Notes: generated from the letters alone by a model not told the origin. Shown: positions 24,855-34,084, counted from the stretch's first letter. The stretch is 64,000 nucleotides of DNA from Nocardioides sp. Iso805N (GCF_000364605.1 NZ_KB822577.1:372001-436000), one strand, 5' to 3'. Program-made: numbers and translations.

Positions 24855-26066
24855 TCAGGCGTCGGCGAGGAGCGCAGTGGGCTGCGGTACGGAGAGCCGC
24901 TCGGCTACGACCCGGGCGGCTTCCTGGAGACGCTCGATCCACTGCAGCACGTCGTGGCCGCTGGCCTGCCGGGGCGTGTTGGCCAAGCGCAGCGCGATCT
25001 GGACGATGCCCATCGGTCCCTGGACGGGCACGACGACGGAGTGCAGGTCGTAGGTGCCGTCGGGGTTGATGTCGGGCTCGTAGAGATGTGCCTGCTCCCG
25101 GATGAGGGTGCGGAACCGGCGCTCATGCTCGGGCAGCCGATCCGGCGATGAGTAGTCGCGCGCGGCGGTGAACATCTCCCAGTCGGAGTGCGGGCCGCGC
25201 AGGGAGAGCGAGTACCCGCGCTCCCGGACCCGCTCGAGCTGGGCGACATACGTCGCTTGGGTCTCCTCGTCGGCCTGCGGGATCCGCGAGAGCCAGGCGT
25301 TGATCGCCACTGAGCCGAGATTGGAGATGAACACGGAGCCCAGCGGCGGGACGAGGGGGACGTGGAAGCCGAGCGAGACATTGCTGGGCACGGCGGCCCG
25401 GCTCGCCAACGCGACGAAGACGGAGTCCTCCCCGACCGGCGCCATGACGCTGCACTCGGCACCGAGCTCGTCGGCGACCGCCTCGATCTGGTCGCGGGCG
25501 AATTCGGCCAGCCGGATGCTGTGGATGAGGTCGGGATCCGCCCCGGCGACCAGCGAGGGAAGCGAGAACCGGCCGTAGCCGCCCTGGAAGAAGAGCAGCG
25601 GCAGAGCGGGCTTGACCACGTCGACGGCGCCGACGCGGCCGAGCACGATGTAGTGGTCCCCGGCCTCCACGATCGACTCGTAGGTGCAGTCGATCCAGGC
25701 GACGACGTCATCGAGCACGGGCGCGCCGCTGGGCGCCGCCTGCCAGCCGATACCGGCGAACTTGTCGACGCCCCCGGCGGCGAAGCGGCGGCACAGCTGC
25801 TCCTGGTCGGCGGAGAGCACGTTGACGCAGAACGAGTCGGCCGCGCGCAGCAGCTCGAAGGTCCCGGACGTCTTCTGCGGCATGAACGCCACCAGCGGCG
25901 GGTTCAGGGAGACCGAGGTGAACGAGCCGACGATCATGCCGATCGGCCCGTGCTCCTCGGTGACCGCCGTGATGGCGGCGACCCCGGTGGGATAGTGCCC
26001 GAGGGTCTCGCGGAAGTGACGCGGCTCGATCACCGGACCCGAGGTCTCCGGAGTTGTCTCAGTCAT
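24855..26066 (-). CDS. Flavin reductase fused to an IclR-type effector-binding-like domain (copy 2)
   Basis: 403 residues. Residues about 15-170 form the flavin reductase (YPTGVAAITA, GMIVGSFTSVSLNPPL, CVNVLSADQ, GDHYIVLGRV). Residues about 185-395 form the IclR-effector-like domain, with FHVPLVPPLGSVF near 255 and VVVPVQGPMG near 355. The layout matches the genes at 13574 and 32860. ATG 26066 has AAGGAAG upstream. The region before it lacks a good member of either operator family. It likely serves the monooxygenases at 19579 and 30579. Confidence 0.83.
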   Translation of the reverse strand: MTETTPETSGPVIEPRHFRETLGHYPTGVAAITAVTEEHGPIGMIVGSFTSVSLNPPLVAFMPQKTSGTFELLRAADSFCVNVLSADQEQLCRRFAAGGVDKFAGIGWQAAPSGAPVLDDVVAWIDCTYESIVEAGDHYIVLGRVGAVDVVKPALPLLFFQGGYGRFSLPSLVAGADPDLIHSIRLAEFARDQIEAVADELGAECSVMAPVGEDSVFVALASRAAVPSNVSLGFHVPLVPPLGSVFISNLGSVAINAWLSRIPQADEETQATYVAQLERVRERGYSLSLRGPHSDWEMFTAARDYSSPDRLPEHERRFRTLIREQAHLYEPDINPDGTYDLHSVVVPVQGPMGIVQIALRLANTPRQASGHDVLQWIERLQEAARVVAERLSVPQPTALLADA

Positions 26067-26116
26067 CGCGCTTCCTTCGCTTGGAGGGTCCATTCGTACC
26101 GGAGAGATGTTCCCGG

Positions 26117-27223
26117 TCAAGCGACCTTCGTGGAACGGTCCCGGATCACCTTCGCGAGGGCGACCGCGACGACCAGACCTGCGCCGTAGAACACATTCTG
26201 TATCCAGCCCGAGTATCCGAGCAGCTGGAGGCCGAAGATGCCCGTCTCCAGGAAGTAGATCGCGACCATGGTGCCAATGGCGTTGAAGGAGCCGGGCTGG
26301 ATGACAGCGGTGCCGAGGAAGACCGCGGCCAGCGCGGGCAGCAGGAACGTCATCGAGGTGGAGCTGTCGAACCCGCCGACGGTCGCGACCAGGATCAGGC
26401 CGGCGAGGCCGGCCAACAGCGAGCCGACGACGTACGACGCGAAGCGGATCCGGTTGACTCGGATGCCTGCCAGCCGGGCGACCTCGCGGTTCGCGCCGAC
26501 GAAGACGATGGCGCGCCCGATCGGGGTCCAGGCGATGACGTAGGCGATGAGCAGCGCCAGGACGATGCCGTAGTAGAACGAGATCGGCATGCCGAAGATC
26601 GGCTGGATCGACAGCTTGGCCAGCCCGGTGCTCTGCACCGAGACGACCTGCGTGTGCGAGATCGCCTGCGCCACGCCGATGAGGAGCGTCCCCATGCCGA
26701 GGGTCACCACGAAGGACGACACGTTCATGATCACCACGAAGAACGCGTTCACCAGGCCGGCCACGGCGGCGATGGCGACACCGATGATGCAAGCCAAAGG
26801 CAGCGGAACGCCGTGCTGGGTGGCAAGCACCGGGATCGCCGTGGCCGTGATGCCCATGACGGAGGCGACCGAGAGGTCGATCTCACCGGCGACGGAGGTG
26901 ACGAGCACCGACATCGCGAGGAAGACCTGGACCTGCTGGGAGCCGAAGATCGACGAGAACGTCGCGTGGCTGGCGAACAGGCTCGGCTCGCGTATCCAGT
27001 AGTAGCCGGCCATGAGCACCCAGACGAGGACGAGCGCGTAGCGAGCCATCCCGACCCGGAGCCACGCGGGGGTCGCGCGCTTCATCTTCTCGGAGGTGGC
27101 GCCGCCGCCCGCGCCCTGCCGGTCGGCCGGTACGTCCTCGACGAGGTGGCTCGAGGTCTGCTCGTCGGAGACGAGCCCCTGAAAGCCGTCGTTTCCGGTG
27201 TGGACGGTGGACTGGTCAGACAT
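26117..27223 (-). CDS. ABC importer permease, RbsC-like (second importer)
   Basis: The 368-residue membrane protein has a hydrophilic N-terminus of about 60 residues, then 8-10 transmembrane segments with GEIDLSVASVMG, NAFFVVIMNVSS and VGANREVARLAGI. It is strongly similar along its length to 8101-9174, including the ending GIFGLQLLG. It is the last gene of a leftward binding protein-ATPase-permease operon, 15 bases after the ATPase gene. Confidence 0.88.
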   Translation of the reverse strand: MSDQSTVHTGNDGFQGLVSDEQTSSHLVEDVPADRQGAGGGATSEKMKRATPAWLRVGMARYALVLVWVLMAGYYWIREPSLFASHATFSSIFGSQQVQVFLAMSVLVTSVAGEIDLSVASVMGITATAIPVLATQHGVPLPLACIIGVAIAAVAGLVNAFFVVIMNVSSFVVTLGMGTLLIGVAQAISHTQVVSVQSTGLAKLSIQPIFGMPISFYYGIVLALLIAYVIAWTPIGRAIVFVGANREVARLAGIRVNRIRFASYVVGSLLAGLAGLILVATVGGFDSSTSMTFLLPALAAVFLGTAVIQPGSFNAIGTMVAIYFLETGIFGLQLLGYSGWIQNVFYGAGLVVAVALAKVIRDRSTKVA

Positions 27224-27238
27224 GGGGTGCTCCGTTGC

Positions 27239-28780
27239 CTAGGACGCGGTGGCCGGGATGGGGGCGGACTCGGCGACGGAGTAGACCGCGTCGAGTACGT
27301 CGTCGGGGTTGTCGGTCCGCAGCTCGACGGGCTTGCGGCCCGGGTGGATCACGAGGATGCGGTCGCAGGTCTCCACCAGGTCGGTGGGCTCGGTGCTGAT
27401 CAGCAGTACGCCCCTGCCGGTGGCGGCGGTCGTGCAGATCGCGCCGAGCAGGTCGGCGCGGGCACCGACGTCGACGGCCTGGGTGGGCTCGTGAAGGATC
27501 AGGAGGGACGGCTCGGTCGAGAGCCACTTGGCGAACAGCACCTTCTGCTGGTTGCCGCCGCTGAGCTCGCGGACCAGGTCCTCGCCGCCACGGGCCTTGA
27601 TGTCGAAGCGCTTGATCGAGTCCTCGGTCAGCGAGTCCTGCCAGCCCTTGGCCACGAACCACGGCTTGCCCAGTCGGTTGATGCTGGGCAGAGCGAGGTT
27701 GTCGCGGATGCTCAGGTCGACCGCCAGGCCCTCGTCGATGCGGCGCTCGGGCACGACGGCGACGCCGATGCCCATGCACTGCTCGACGCTGGTCCTCCTG
27801 AGGTCGACGCGACCTGCGTCGGTCACCAGCGTGCCCGAGCAGCGCCGGCTGCCGCCGAGGAAGTACGGCAGCTGCTCGAAGCCCGTGCCCGGCAGGCCGG
27901 TGATGCCCACGATCTCGCCCTCACGGATGACGATGTCGAGCGGCTCGTGGCCGCCCATGAGCTGGAGCTGGTTGATTTGGGCGACGACCTTGGCCTTGGT
28001 CTCGCACTCGCGGTCGCGTGAGACCGCGTTGACGGTCTTGCCGAGCATCAGCCGGGCCAGGTCGGCCTCGGTGAGCGACGTCGTCGGCACACCGGCGCCT
28101 GCGACCTTGCCGTCGCGCAGGACCGTCACCTTGTCGCTGACGCCGAGCACCTCCTCGAGGCTGTGGCTCACCATCAGGATGGAGGTGCCGCTCGCGGCGA
28201 CGCGCTTCATCAGGTCGTGCACGTGCGCGAGCTCGCTGCGGGGCAGTGAACGGGTGGCCTCGTCCAGCAGGAGCAGGCCCTCGCCGGGTACGACGCCGCG
28301 CAGCGCACGGGCGATGGCGACCGCCGCCCGGTGGGATGCGGGCAGCGTGTCCACCAGGGCGAGCGGGTCGATGTCCAGCTGCAGCCGCTCGAGGGTCTCC
28401 CGAGCGGCCTGCGCCTGGCGCTTCCAGTTGATCCTGCCGGTCCACCGGTTGCAGACGAAGTTGCCCACCCCGATGTTCTCGCTCACGGTCAGGTGCCCGA
28501 TCAGCCCCATGTCCTGGTGGACGACCGCGAGGCCGGCTGCCTGGGCAGCCCGCCACTGGACGGGAAGCGAGAGCGGCTTCCCGTCCACGGCGAGCTCCAT
28601 GCCGCGGTCCGGGGCGTGATAGCCGGTCAGGATCTTCACCAGCGTGGACTTCCCGGAGCCGTTCTGTCCGACGAGAGCGTGGATCTCACCCGGCTCCACC
28701 ACGAGGTGAGCGTCGTCCAGCACCGTGGCGGCGCCGTACGTCTTGCTCGCGTGGCGTGCCTCGAGCCGCGGCGAGGTCAC
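27239..28780 (-). CDS. ABC importer ATPase with two nucleotide domains, RbsA-like (second importer)
   Basis: 513 residues. Domain 1 has Walker A GQNGSGKST, atypical signature LPASHRAAVAIARA and Walker B LLLLDEATRSL. Domain 2 has signature LSGGNQQKV and LHEPTQAVDVGAR with His in place of Asp, the same variant as in the first importer. GTG start at 28780 overlaps the binding-protein stop. The two importers are clear paralogues and probably take up related compounds. Confidence 0.88.
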   Translation of the reverse strand: MTSPRLEARHASKTYGAATVLDDAHLVVEPGEIHALVGQNGSGKSTLVKILTGYHAPDRGMELAVDGKPLSLPVQWRAAQAAGLAVVHQDMGLIGHLTVSENIGVGNFVCNRWTGRINWKRQAQAARETLERLQLDIDPLALVDTLPASHRAAVAIARALRGVVPGEGLLLLDEATRSLPRSELAHVHDLMKRVAASGTSILMVSHSLEEVLGVSDKVTVLRDGKVAGAGVPTTSLTEADLARLMLGKTVNAVSRDRECETKAKVVAQINQLQLMGGHEPLDIVIREGEIVGITGLPGTGFEQLPYFLGGSRRCSGTLVTDAGRVDLRRTSVEQCMGIGVAVVPERRIDEGLAVDLSIRDNLALPSINRLGKPWFVAKGWQDSLTEDSIKRFDIKARGGEDLVRELSGGNQQKVLFAKWLSTEPSLLILHEPTQAVDVGARADLLGAICTTAATGRGVLLISTEPTDLVETCDRILVIHPGRKPVELRTDNPDDVLDAVYSVAESAPIPATAS

Positions 28781-29961
28781 TTCGAGCCCCAGGCCGTGTA
28801 GAACGCCTGCTCGAAGGAGTCGTCGCCGAACCAGTGGTTGGTGAAGTACTCGTCCTCGCTGAGCTTGATGTTCTTGACGTTGTTCTTGGAGATGTCGCGG
28901 GTCACGTTGACCAGCGGGTCGACCTTCTGGCCGCCGGCGAGCTGCATGAGACCGTTGACCATCGCATAGCCGTTGTAGAGGACCGGGGCGGCGAAGTCGT
29001 GCGACTGTCCGGTGCCCGAGGCGATCCGCTGCAGACCCGAGAGGTCACCACCGGTGGAGATGATCGTGACCTTCTGGGCGTAGCCGGCGCTCTGGATCCC
29101 CTGGAGCGCCTGGGGGGCGAGCGTGTCGACCGGGAGGACGACGACGTTGGTCTTCGGGTTGCGGACCAGGAGCGAGCTCAGCGTGGACGGCACCTTGTCG
29201 GAGTTGGCGGTGCTGTAGCGGGCCAGCTGGAAGCCGCAGCTCGGGCAGACCTCCTTGAAGCGCTTCTCGCCGGCGTCCGCCTGGGCGATCGTGTCGGCGC
29301 TGTCGGTCTGGCCGAGCCAGATGACGTTGGTGTCCTTGCCCTTCTCGGCGATGGCCGCGTCCGCCTCGTGCTGCGAGAGCGTCTGCAGGCTCGTGCCGAA
29401 CGAGAAGAAGTCGATACCCGCGGGGTAGGTCTTGCCCTTCTCCGGGGTGTCGCCCGCGATCAGGACCTTCACGCCGGCCTTGGCCGCGGCGTCGAAGCCG
29501 GTGCCGTCCATCGGGTAGGCGACGAACATGCTGATGACGGCGAAGTCCTTCTGCGAGGCCGCCTGCTGGAGGCAGGAGGCGACCTGCGTCGGGTTGATCT
29601 TGCCGTCGCACATCGTGACCGTGGCGCCCTGGTGCTCGAGGGCCTGCTTGGCGCCGAGGGCCATGCCGTGCATGACCGGAATGGTGTCGCCGAGCGGGAT
29701 GACCATCACCGTCTTGCCGGTGAAGTCGACCGGCTTGGTGACCGGTGCGACGGCGGGCCAGTTGGTGATCGGCTTCTCGAGCTGCGCGATCGTGTCCTTC
29801 GCCTGCTGGATCGCGGAGTCGGAGACGCCGGCGCCGCCACCGCCGGTGGCGCTGTCGCTGGAGCCGCTTCCGCACGCCGCGAGGGCGATGGCGGCGACGG
29901 ATACAACGGCGGCGGTCCCGAGCAGCCGTGCGCGGCGTGCGCGCTGAACTGGCTTCGACAT
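28777..29961 (-). CDS. Lipoprotein substrate-binding protein of the second importer
   Basis: The 394-residue protein has lipobox LAAC with Cys30 and a Gly/Ser linker, followed by a type 1 binding fold. The CDGK-N8-C pair and CPSCG pair are conserved with the other two binding proteins. It is more similar to the orphan at 38010 than to 10709 (shared LEKPI..WP, KNN...K.S.DEY, HWFG/NWFG). Two CRP-like sites and an IclR-type site lie within 150 bases upstream, so expression should respond to both carbon status and the pathway regulator. Confidence 0.88.
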   Translation of the reverse strand: MSKPVQRARRARLLGTAAVVSVAAIALAACGSGSSDSATGGGGAGVSDSAIQQAKDTIAQLEKPITNWPAVAPVTKPVDFTGKTVMVIPLGDTIPVMHGMALGAKQALEHQGATVTMCDGKINPTQVASCLQQAASQKDFAVISMFVAYPMDGTGFDAAAKAGVKVLIAGDTPEKGKTYPAGIDFFSFGTSLQTLSQHEADAAIAEKGKDTNVIWLGQTDSADTIAQADAGEKRFKEVCPSCGFQLARYSTANSDKVPSTLSSLLVRNPKTNVVVLPVDTLAPQALQGIQSAGYAQKVTIISTGGDLSGLQRIASGTGQSHDFAAPVLYNGYAMVNGLMQLAGGQKVDPLVNVTRDISKNNVKNIKLSEDEYFTNHWFGDDSFEQAFYTAWGSK

Positions 29962-30019
29962 TCTTCTGTCCTCTGTTTCGTGGCCGCCTTGCTTGCGGCC
30001 GTCACCTGACGCTGGACGA

Positions 30020-30059
30020 TATGACTCAGGTCACATCGGTATATGTGGTGCAGGTCACG
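30020..30059. promoter_or_regulatory. Two CRP/GlxR-like sites before the second importer
   Basis: TATGACTCAGGTCACA at 30020-30035 and TGTGGTGCAGGTCACG at 30044-30059; both contain CAGGTCAC and their centres are 24 bases apart. Each departs from TGTGA-N6-TCACA by one or two bases. Confidence 0.45.
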
Positions 30060-30093
30060 CTAGGAAGGATGGTGGCTCCCTTCCACCAGGGCG

Positions 30094-30108
30094 TCCCATA
30101 GAACGGCA
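30094..30108. promoter_or_regulatory. IclR-type site C (TCCCATAGAACGGCA)
   Basis: On the reverse strand it reads TGCCGTTCTATGGGA. It is 133 bases upstream of the importer operon and just past the end of the GlcG-like gene. Confidence 0.45.
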
Positions 30109-30141
30109 CACCCGGTTCGGGAGCAGGTGCGAGGTGGAGCC

Positions 30142-30579
30142 TCACGTGCTGCCCCGCGCACGAGTTTCTCCGTCCGCGCGCCGCTCGCAGGATGCGATCG
30201 CCGCGCGTGCTGCCGCCACGTCCTCCTCCGGGGTCGCGCCGCTGACGCCGAGCGCGCCGAGCAGCCCGCCCTCGTCGTAGAGGGGGAGGCCGCCGGGGAG
30301 GTCGGTCGGCGGCTCCGGGAGCTGGGCGCCGGCCAGGCGCAGGACCTCCGGGTGGGCGGCACGCATCGCGGCGAGGTCGCCGGAGGGCCGGCCGAACCAT
30401 GCGGCCGTCCTCGCCTTGACGTGGGCGACGCCGATCGTGAGCCAGGTGGCGCCGTCCATCCGCGCCGCGGCCACCTCGTGACCACGCGCGTCGACGACGG
30501 CCGCCGAGAGCCGCAGCGCATGCTCGTCGCCGTACGCCTGCACGGCGGCCAGGAGGGACTCGGCCTGTGCCAGGCGCAT
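30142..30579 (-). CDS. GlcG/HbpS-family protein
   Basis: The 145-residue protein has the Roadblock-like GlcG/HbpS (DUF336) fold: LSAAVVDARGHEVAAARMDGA near 24-44, AHVKARTAAWF near 52 and a closing GALGVSGATPEEDVAAARAAI near 108. Family members bind haem or cobalamin-type cofactors, or are of unknown role next to oxidoreductases. Its ATG shares one base with the monooxygenase stop (TAATG), so it is co-translated with that gene and may help it. Confidence 0.78.
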   Translation of the reverse strand: MRLAQAESLLAAVQAYGDEHALRLSAAVVDARGHEVAAARMDGATWLTIGVAHVKARTAAWFGRPSGDLAAMRAAHPEVLRLAGAQLPEPPTDLPGGLPLYDEGGLLGALGVSGATPEEDVAAARAAIASCERRADGETRARGST

Positions 30580-31745
30580 TAGTAGCGGACGCCGGGAGGG
30601 ACGTCGAGGCCGAACAGGTTGCGCCCGTAGCCCTCGTACGTCAGCTCGGCGGCGTTGTTGGCGTGGTTCTGGGCGGCGTGCATGTCGCGGAAGAACCGCT
30701 GGAACGGCTGGTCGCGCCGCAGGGCGGCGCCGCCGGCGTGGAGGAAGAGCTGGTCGACGGCGTTCGTCGCGCGTCGTACCGAGCGGACCTGGTCACGCCG
30801 GGTCTGGAGCCGGGCCGAGGCGGGGATGTCGAGGCCCTTCTCGGCGAGCTTGTAGATCTCGTTGATGCCGTTGAGGAACTGCACCCGGCTGGCAGCGATG
30901 TCGGCGCTCGCCTCGCCCAGGGTGACCAGCTGGTGGGGGTTGCTGGACGCGGCCGATCCCTTGGAGTCGACGCGACTGCCGGCATAGTCGACGAAGGTCC
31001 GCAGTGCGCCGTGCGCGATCGCGAGGCTGCCACAGGCGATGATGCCGGAGAACATGATCGCGAACGGCATCCGGTAGAGGGCGGTGTCGCGGCCGCGCTC
31101 GGCCAGGTTGAGCGGGAGCTCCTCAGGCGAGATCACTCGCTCGGCGGGGATGAACATGTCGGTGATGACCACGTCCTTGCTGCCGGTGCCCTCGAGGCCG
31201 ATGACCTGCCAGGAGTCCTCGACGATCTCGTAGTCGCTGCGCGGCAGGATGATGTGGCGACCGGCCGTCGGGCCGGCGACCCTGCCGTCGGCGTCGGTGA
31301 TCAGGGCGCCGAGGATGATCCACGAGCAGTGGTCGGTGCCCGACGAGAAGGACCAGCGGCCGTTGCAGACGTAGCCGCCGTCGACCGGCTTGAGCCGGCC
31401 CATCGGCGCGTACGGTGAAGCGATCCAGGTGTCGGGGTCCTCGCCCCACACCTGCTCCTGCACCGACGGGGCGACCTGCGCCATCTCCCAGGGGTGTACG
31501 CCGACCACGCCGGCGACCCAGCCGATCGAGCCGGCGCGCGTGCCGATGTCGAGGACGGCCTCGAAGAACTCGACCGGGTGGGCCTCGTCGCCGCCGTACT
31601 CGCGGGGCTGGAGCATCTTGACGACGCCGGACCAGCGGAGCTTCTCCGCGGCCTCGTCGGTGAGCCGGCCGAGAGATTCGCACGCGGGGCCGTTGTCGTC
31701 CAGGAAGTCGCTGATCTTGGCGATGCGCTCGCGAACCTCGGTCAC
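30579..31745 (-). CDS. ACAD-fold flavin-dependent monooxygenase (HsaA-like), fourth copy
   Basis: The 388-residue protein has GWVAGVVGVHPWE, CNGRWSFSSGTDH and GTGSKDVVITDMFIP. It is closest to 19579-20793 and ends NLFGLDVPPGVRY. GTG 31745 has GGGAG 6 bases ahead; longer upstream reading is not supported. It heads a two-gene leftward unit with the GlcG-like protein. A CRP-like site and an IclR-type site lie 63-111 bases upstream. Confidence 0.85.
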   Translation of the reverse strand: MTEVRERIAKISDFLDDNGPACESLGRLTDEAAEKLRWSGVVKMLQPREYGGDEAHPVEFFEAVLDIGTRAGSIGWVAGVVGVHPWEMAQVAPSVQEQVWGEDPDTWIASPYAPMGRLKPVDGGYVCNGRWSFSSGTDHCSWIILGALITDADGRVAGPTAGRHIILPRSDYEIVEDSWQVIGLEGTGSKDVVITDMFIPAERVISPEELPLNLAERGRDTALYRMPFAIMFSGIIACGSLAIAHGALRTFVDYAGSRVDSKGSAASSNPHQLVTLGEASADIAASRVQFLNGINEIYKLAEKGLDIPASARLQTRRDQVRSVRRATNAVDQLFLHAGGAALRRDQPFQRFFRDMHAAQNHANNAAELTYEGYGRNLFGLDVPPGVRY

Positions 31746-31807
31746 GTTGTACTCCCGTTCATCCACGGCCCGTACGGGGCCGGGCCGACGCTCGGCCACC
31801 CTGATGG

Positions 31808-31823
31808 TGCGACGTGCGTCACA
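31808..31823. promoter_or_regulatory. CRP/GlxR-like site
   Basis: TGCGACGTGCGTCACA fits TGTGA-N6-TCACA with one mismatch. It is upstream of the monooxygenase at 30579-31745. Confidence 0.45.
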
Positions 31824-31841
31824 TCGGCGGCGATGGAGTCG

Positions 31842-31856
31842 TGCCGGGGAGTGAAA
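31842..31856. promoter_or_regulatory. IclR-type site H (TGCCGGGGAGTGAAA)
   Basis: Differs at one base from the TGCCGG-N3-GTGGAA form seen before the hydrolase at 34085. It is 97 bases upstream of the monooxygenase start and just beyond the 3' end of the IclR gene. Confidence 0.45.
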
Positions 31857-31911
31857 CGCCCTCCGGAATCGGGGTGCGTGGGTCCGGGCGCGGATGTGGA
31901 GGAGTGACGAC

Positions 31912-32748
31912 TCAACGGTCGGCGGTGCGCGCGGTGTCGAGGTCCCGGACGTGCGCGGCGTAGAGGGCCGAGATCTCGTTGGCGGCCCCGTGGACCCTCG
32001 CCGCGAGGACGGCCGGGTCGAACCGGCCGGTGGAGCCCGACGTGGAGATCGCCGCGATCGCCCGGCCACGCCAGATGATCGGCGCCGCGACGCACGTCAG
32101 CCCGAGCGCGGACTCCTCGCGGTCGAAGGCCACGCCGTGCTGGCGCACCTGAGCGAGCTCCTGGACGAAGAGTCCCGGGGCGGCGATGGAGTGCCGTGTG
32201 CGCCGTTGGAGGCCCTGCTGCAGGATCTTCTCGATCACCGCCTTGTGCCCGAACGGCAGCATCGCCTTACCGAGCGCCGAGCAGGATGCCGGGATCCGGC
32301 CGCCGACGACGGTCGGGACCCGCACCGCGGTGTTGCCCTGGATCTTGTCGACGTACATGACGTCCGTGTCGTCGAGCACGGCCAGGTGCACCACGGTCCG
32401 GCTGCTCGCGAAGAGGTCGGAGAGGAACGGCGCAGCGATGCTGCGCAGGTCACCTGGCGTGCACATCGACACGCAGTTGCCGAGCTCGAACACGTGTTGA
32501 TCGAGGCGGTAGTCGGTGCCGCGCCGGTTAAGGAAGCCGCTGGCGGCGAGCTGGTTGAGCAGTCGGAACGCGGTCGACTTCGGCAACCCGGTCGCGCGCG
32601 CCAGATCGCTCACGCCAGCTACCGGGCCGATGCGGCGGAACGCGTCGAGAAGGGTGAGCGCCTTCGTCACCGAGGTGGCCGCGCTGTCGCGACCCTCCCG
32701 CGGCATAGACACCTCGTGCTGATCCATCGACATCTCGACTGCCGTCAC
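31912..32748 (-). CDS. IclR-family transcriptional regulator
   Basis: The 278-residue protein has an N-terminal winged helix-turn-helix (SVTKALTLLDAF, then LARATGLPKSTAFRLLNQL near 55-73) and a C-terminal effector domain (IPASCSALGKAML, LTCVAAPIIWRGRAIAAIS). GTG 32748 has AAGGAG 6 bases ahead, so the open frame that continues upstream is not used. Its own promoter carries site D and a CRP-like site. It is the best candidate for the protein that binds the eight TGCCG-N5-TGGAA-like sites, probably with an aromatic inducer. Confidence 0.88.
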   Translation of the reverse strand: MTAVEMSMDQHEVSMPREGRDSAATSVTKALTLLDAFRRIGPVAGVSDLARATGLPKSTAFRLLNQLAASGFLNRRGTDYRLDQHVFELGNCVSMCTPGDLRSIAAPFLSDLFASSRTVVHLAVLDDTDVMYVDKIQGNTAVRVPTVVGGRIPASCSALGKAMLPFGHKAVIEKILQQGLQRRTRHSIAAPGLFVQELAQVRQHGVAFDREESALGLTCVAAPIIWRGRAIAAISTSGSTGRFDPAVLAARVHGAANEISALYAAHVRDLDTARTADR

Positions 32749-32789
32749 GCCGTGCTCCTTCGTGGACGCCGTCCAACTTTCCACGTCAG

Positions 32790-32805
32790 TGTGACCACCA
32801 TCACC
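32790..32805. promoter_or_regulatory. CRP/GlxR-like site
   Basis: TGTGACCACCATCACC, one mismatch from TGTGA-N6-TCACA, 42 bases upstream of the IclR start. Confidence 0.5.
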
Positions 32806-32834
32806 TGATCCGGGAAGGGGATCGGCCAAGGTTG

Positions 32835-32849
32835 TGCCGGTATGTGGCA
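32835..32849. promoter_or_regulatory. IclR-type site D (TGCCGGTATGTGGCA)
   Basis: Flanked by G and C that extend the symmetry. It lies 87 bases upstream of the IclR gene, which fits autoregulation. Confidence 0.5.
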
Positions 32850-32859
32850 CGGGTGCCGC

Positions 32860-34065
32860 TCAGCCGGCCTGCTCCAGGCCGGTGTCGATCGCCCGGAAGA
32901 TGCGACTGACGCCCTCGGCCGCAGACACCCGGCGGGCGGCGGCGGTCAGCTCCTCGATCCAGCCGAGCACCTCGGTCGCCTCGGCCTGCTGCGGCAGCTG
33001 GCAGACGCGCAGCACGAGCTGGACGTCGCCCTCGGGTCCGAAGACCGGCGCCACGATGGACTGGACGTCGTACCGCTGTCCCGGCACGAGGTCGACGGGC
33101 TCGTACTGCTGGGCGGCCTCGGTGATCCGCGCCTCGATCCGGCGGGCGCGCTCCGGGGTGAGGTCGGCGGAGGCGTAGGCGCGCAGATCGGCGTAGAAGT
33201 CGCCCTCGGGGCGACTGCCGGTCATCGCCATCGCCCAGCCGCGCGCGCGCGCGACCTCGAGCCGACGCCGGTAGGCCGCCTTGAGGTCCTCGTCGGCGGG
33301 CCGGATCTGGTCGAGCCAGGCATGGACCGCCTCCTGGCTCTGCCATGCGACATGGAGCTCGCCCAGCGGCGGCCGGAGCGGCACCCGGGCGCCCGGCGGG
33401 GGATCGACCGGTCGACCGGGTGCGCCGGTGGCACCGACGACCACGAGGTCGCCGCCGGCCGCCGCCAGCGCCGATGCCTGGGCGTCGAGACGGTGGGCGA
33501 GCTGCTCGAGCTCGCCGCGTGCCGCCTCCGCGAGGCGTACGCCGGTGATCAGGTCGCGCTCGGGCAGCGCCACCAGGGACTTCGGCGTGAACCGGCCGTA
33601 GCCGCCCTGGAAGAACAGCAGCGGCTGGACGGGCCGGTCCACCGCCAGGTCGGTGATGCGGCCGAGGACGAGGTAGTGGTCACCAGCCTCGCTGATGTCG
33701 TACGTCGTGCACTCGATCCAGCCGACCGTGCCCTCGAGGAGCGGTGCGCCGCCGGGGGAGCGGGACCAGGCCACGCCATGGAAGTCACGGGGCCCGGAAG
33801 CGAACCGTCGGCACAGGTCCTCCTGGTCGCCGGCCAGGATGTTGACGCAGAACGACTCCGCGGTGCGGATCCGCTCGAAGGTGCGCGAGGAGCGCATCGG
33901 GAGGTAGGCGATGAGCGGCGGGTCGAGCGAGACCGAGCTGAAGGAGCCGATCGTCATGCCGATCGGCTGCCCGGCGGCATCGGCCGCGGTGATCACCACG
34001 ACGCCGGTGGGGTAGTGCCCGAGCACTTCTCGGAACCGGCCGTCGTCGAGCAGCAGCTGACTCAT
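32860..34065 (-). CDS. Flavin reductase fused to an IclR-type effector-binding-like domain (copy 3)
   Basis: 401 residues. Residues about 5-160 are the reductase (YPTGVVVITAADAAG, GMTIGSFSSVSLDPPL, CVNILAGDQ, GDHYLVLGRI). Residues about 170-395 are the effector-like domain with RVPLRPPLGELHVAW near 235 and IVAPVFGPEG near 335. ATG 34065 has GGAGG 7 bases ahead. It lies 19 bases after the hydrolase gene and probably shares its promoter with site E. This copy has a Gly/Pro-rich loop (GAPGRPVDPPPG) absent from the other two. Confidence 0.83.
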   Translation of the reverse strand: MSQLLLDDGRFREVLGHYPTGVVVITAADAAGQPIGMTIGSFSSVSLDPPLIAYLPMRSSRTFERIRTAESFCVNILAGDQEDLCRRFASGPRDFHGVAWSRSPGGAPLLEGTVGWIECTTYDISEAGDHYLVLGRITDLAVDRPVQPLLFFQGGYGRFTPKSLVALPERDLITGVRLAEAARGELEQLAHRLDAQASALAAAGGDLVVVGATGAPGRPVDPPPGARVPLRPPLGELHVAWQSQEAVHAWLDQIRPADEDLKAAYRRRLEVARARGWAMAMTGSRPEGDFYADLRAYASADLTPERARRIEARITEAAQQYEPVDLVPGQRYDVQSIVAPVFGPEGDVQLVLRVCQLPQQAEATEVLGWIEELTAAARRVSAAEGVSRIFRAIDTGLEQAG

Positions 34066-34084
34066 CGCCGTACCTCCGTCCGCG

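Noticed and set aside
26092-26110. Ninth IclR-type site before the reductase at 24855
   Set aside because: TACCGG-AGA-GATGTT matches only one half of the consensus; too weak to list.
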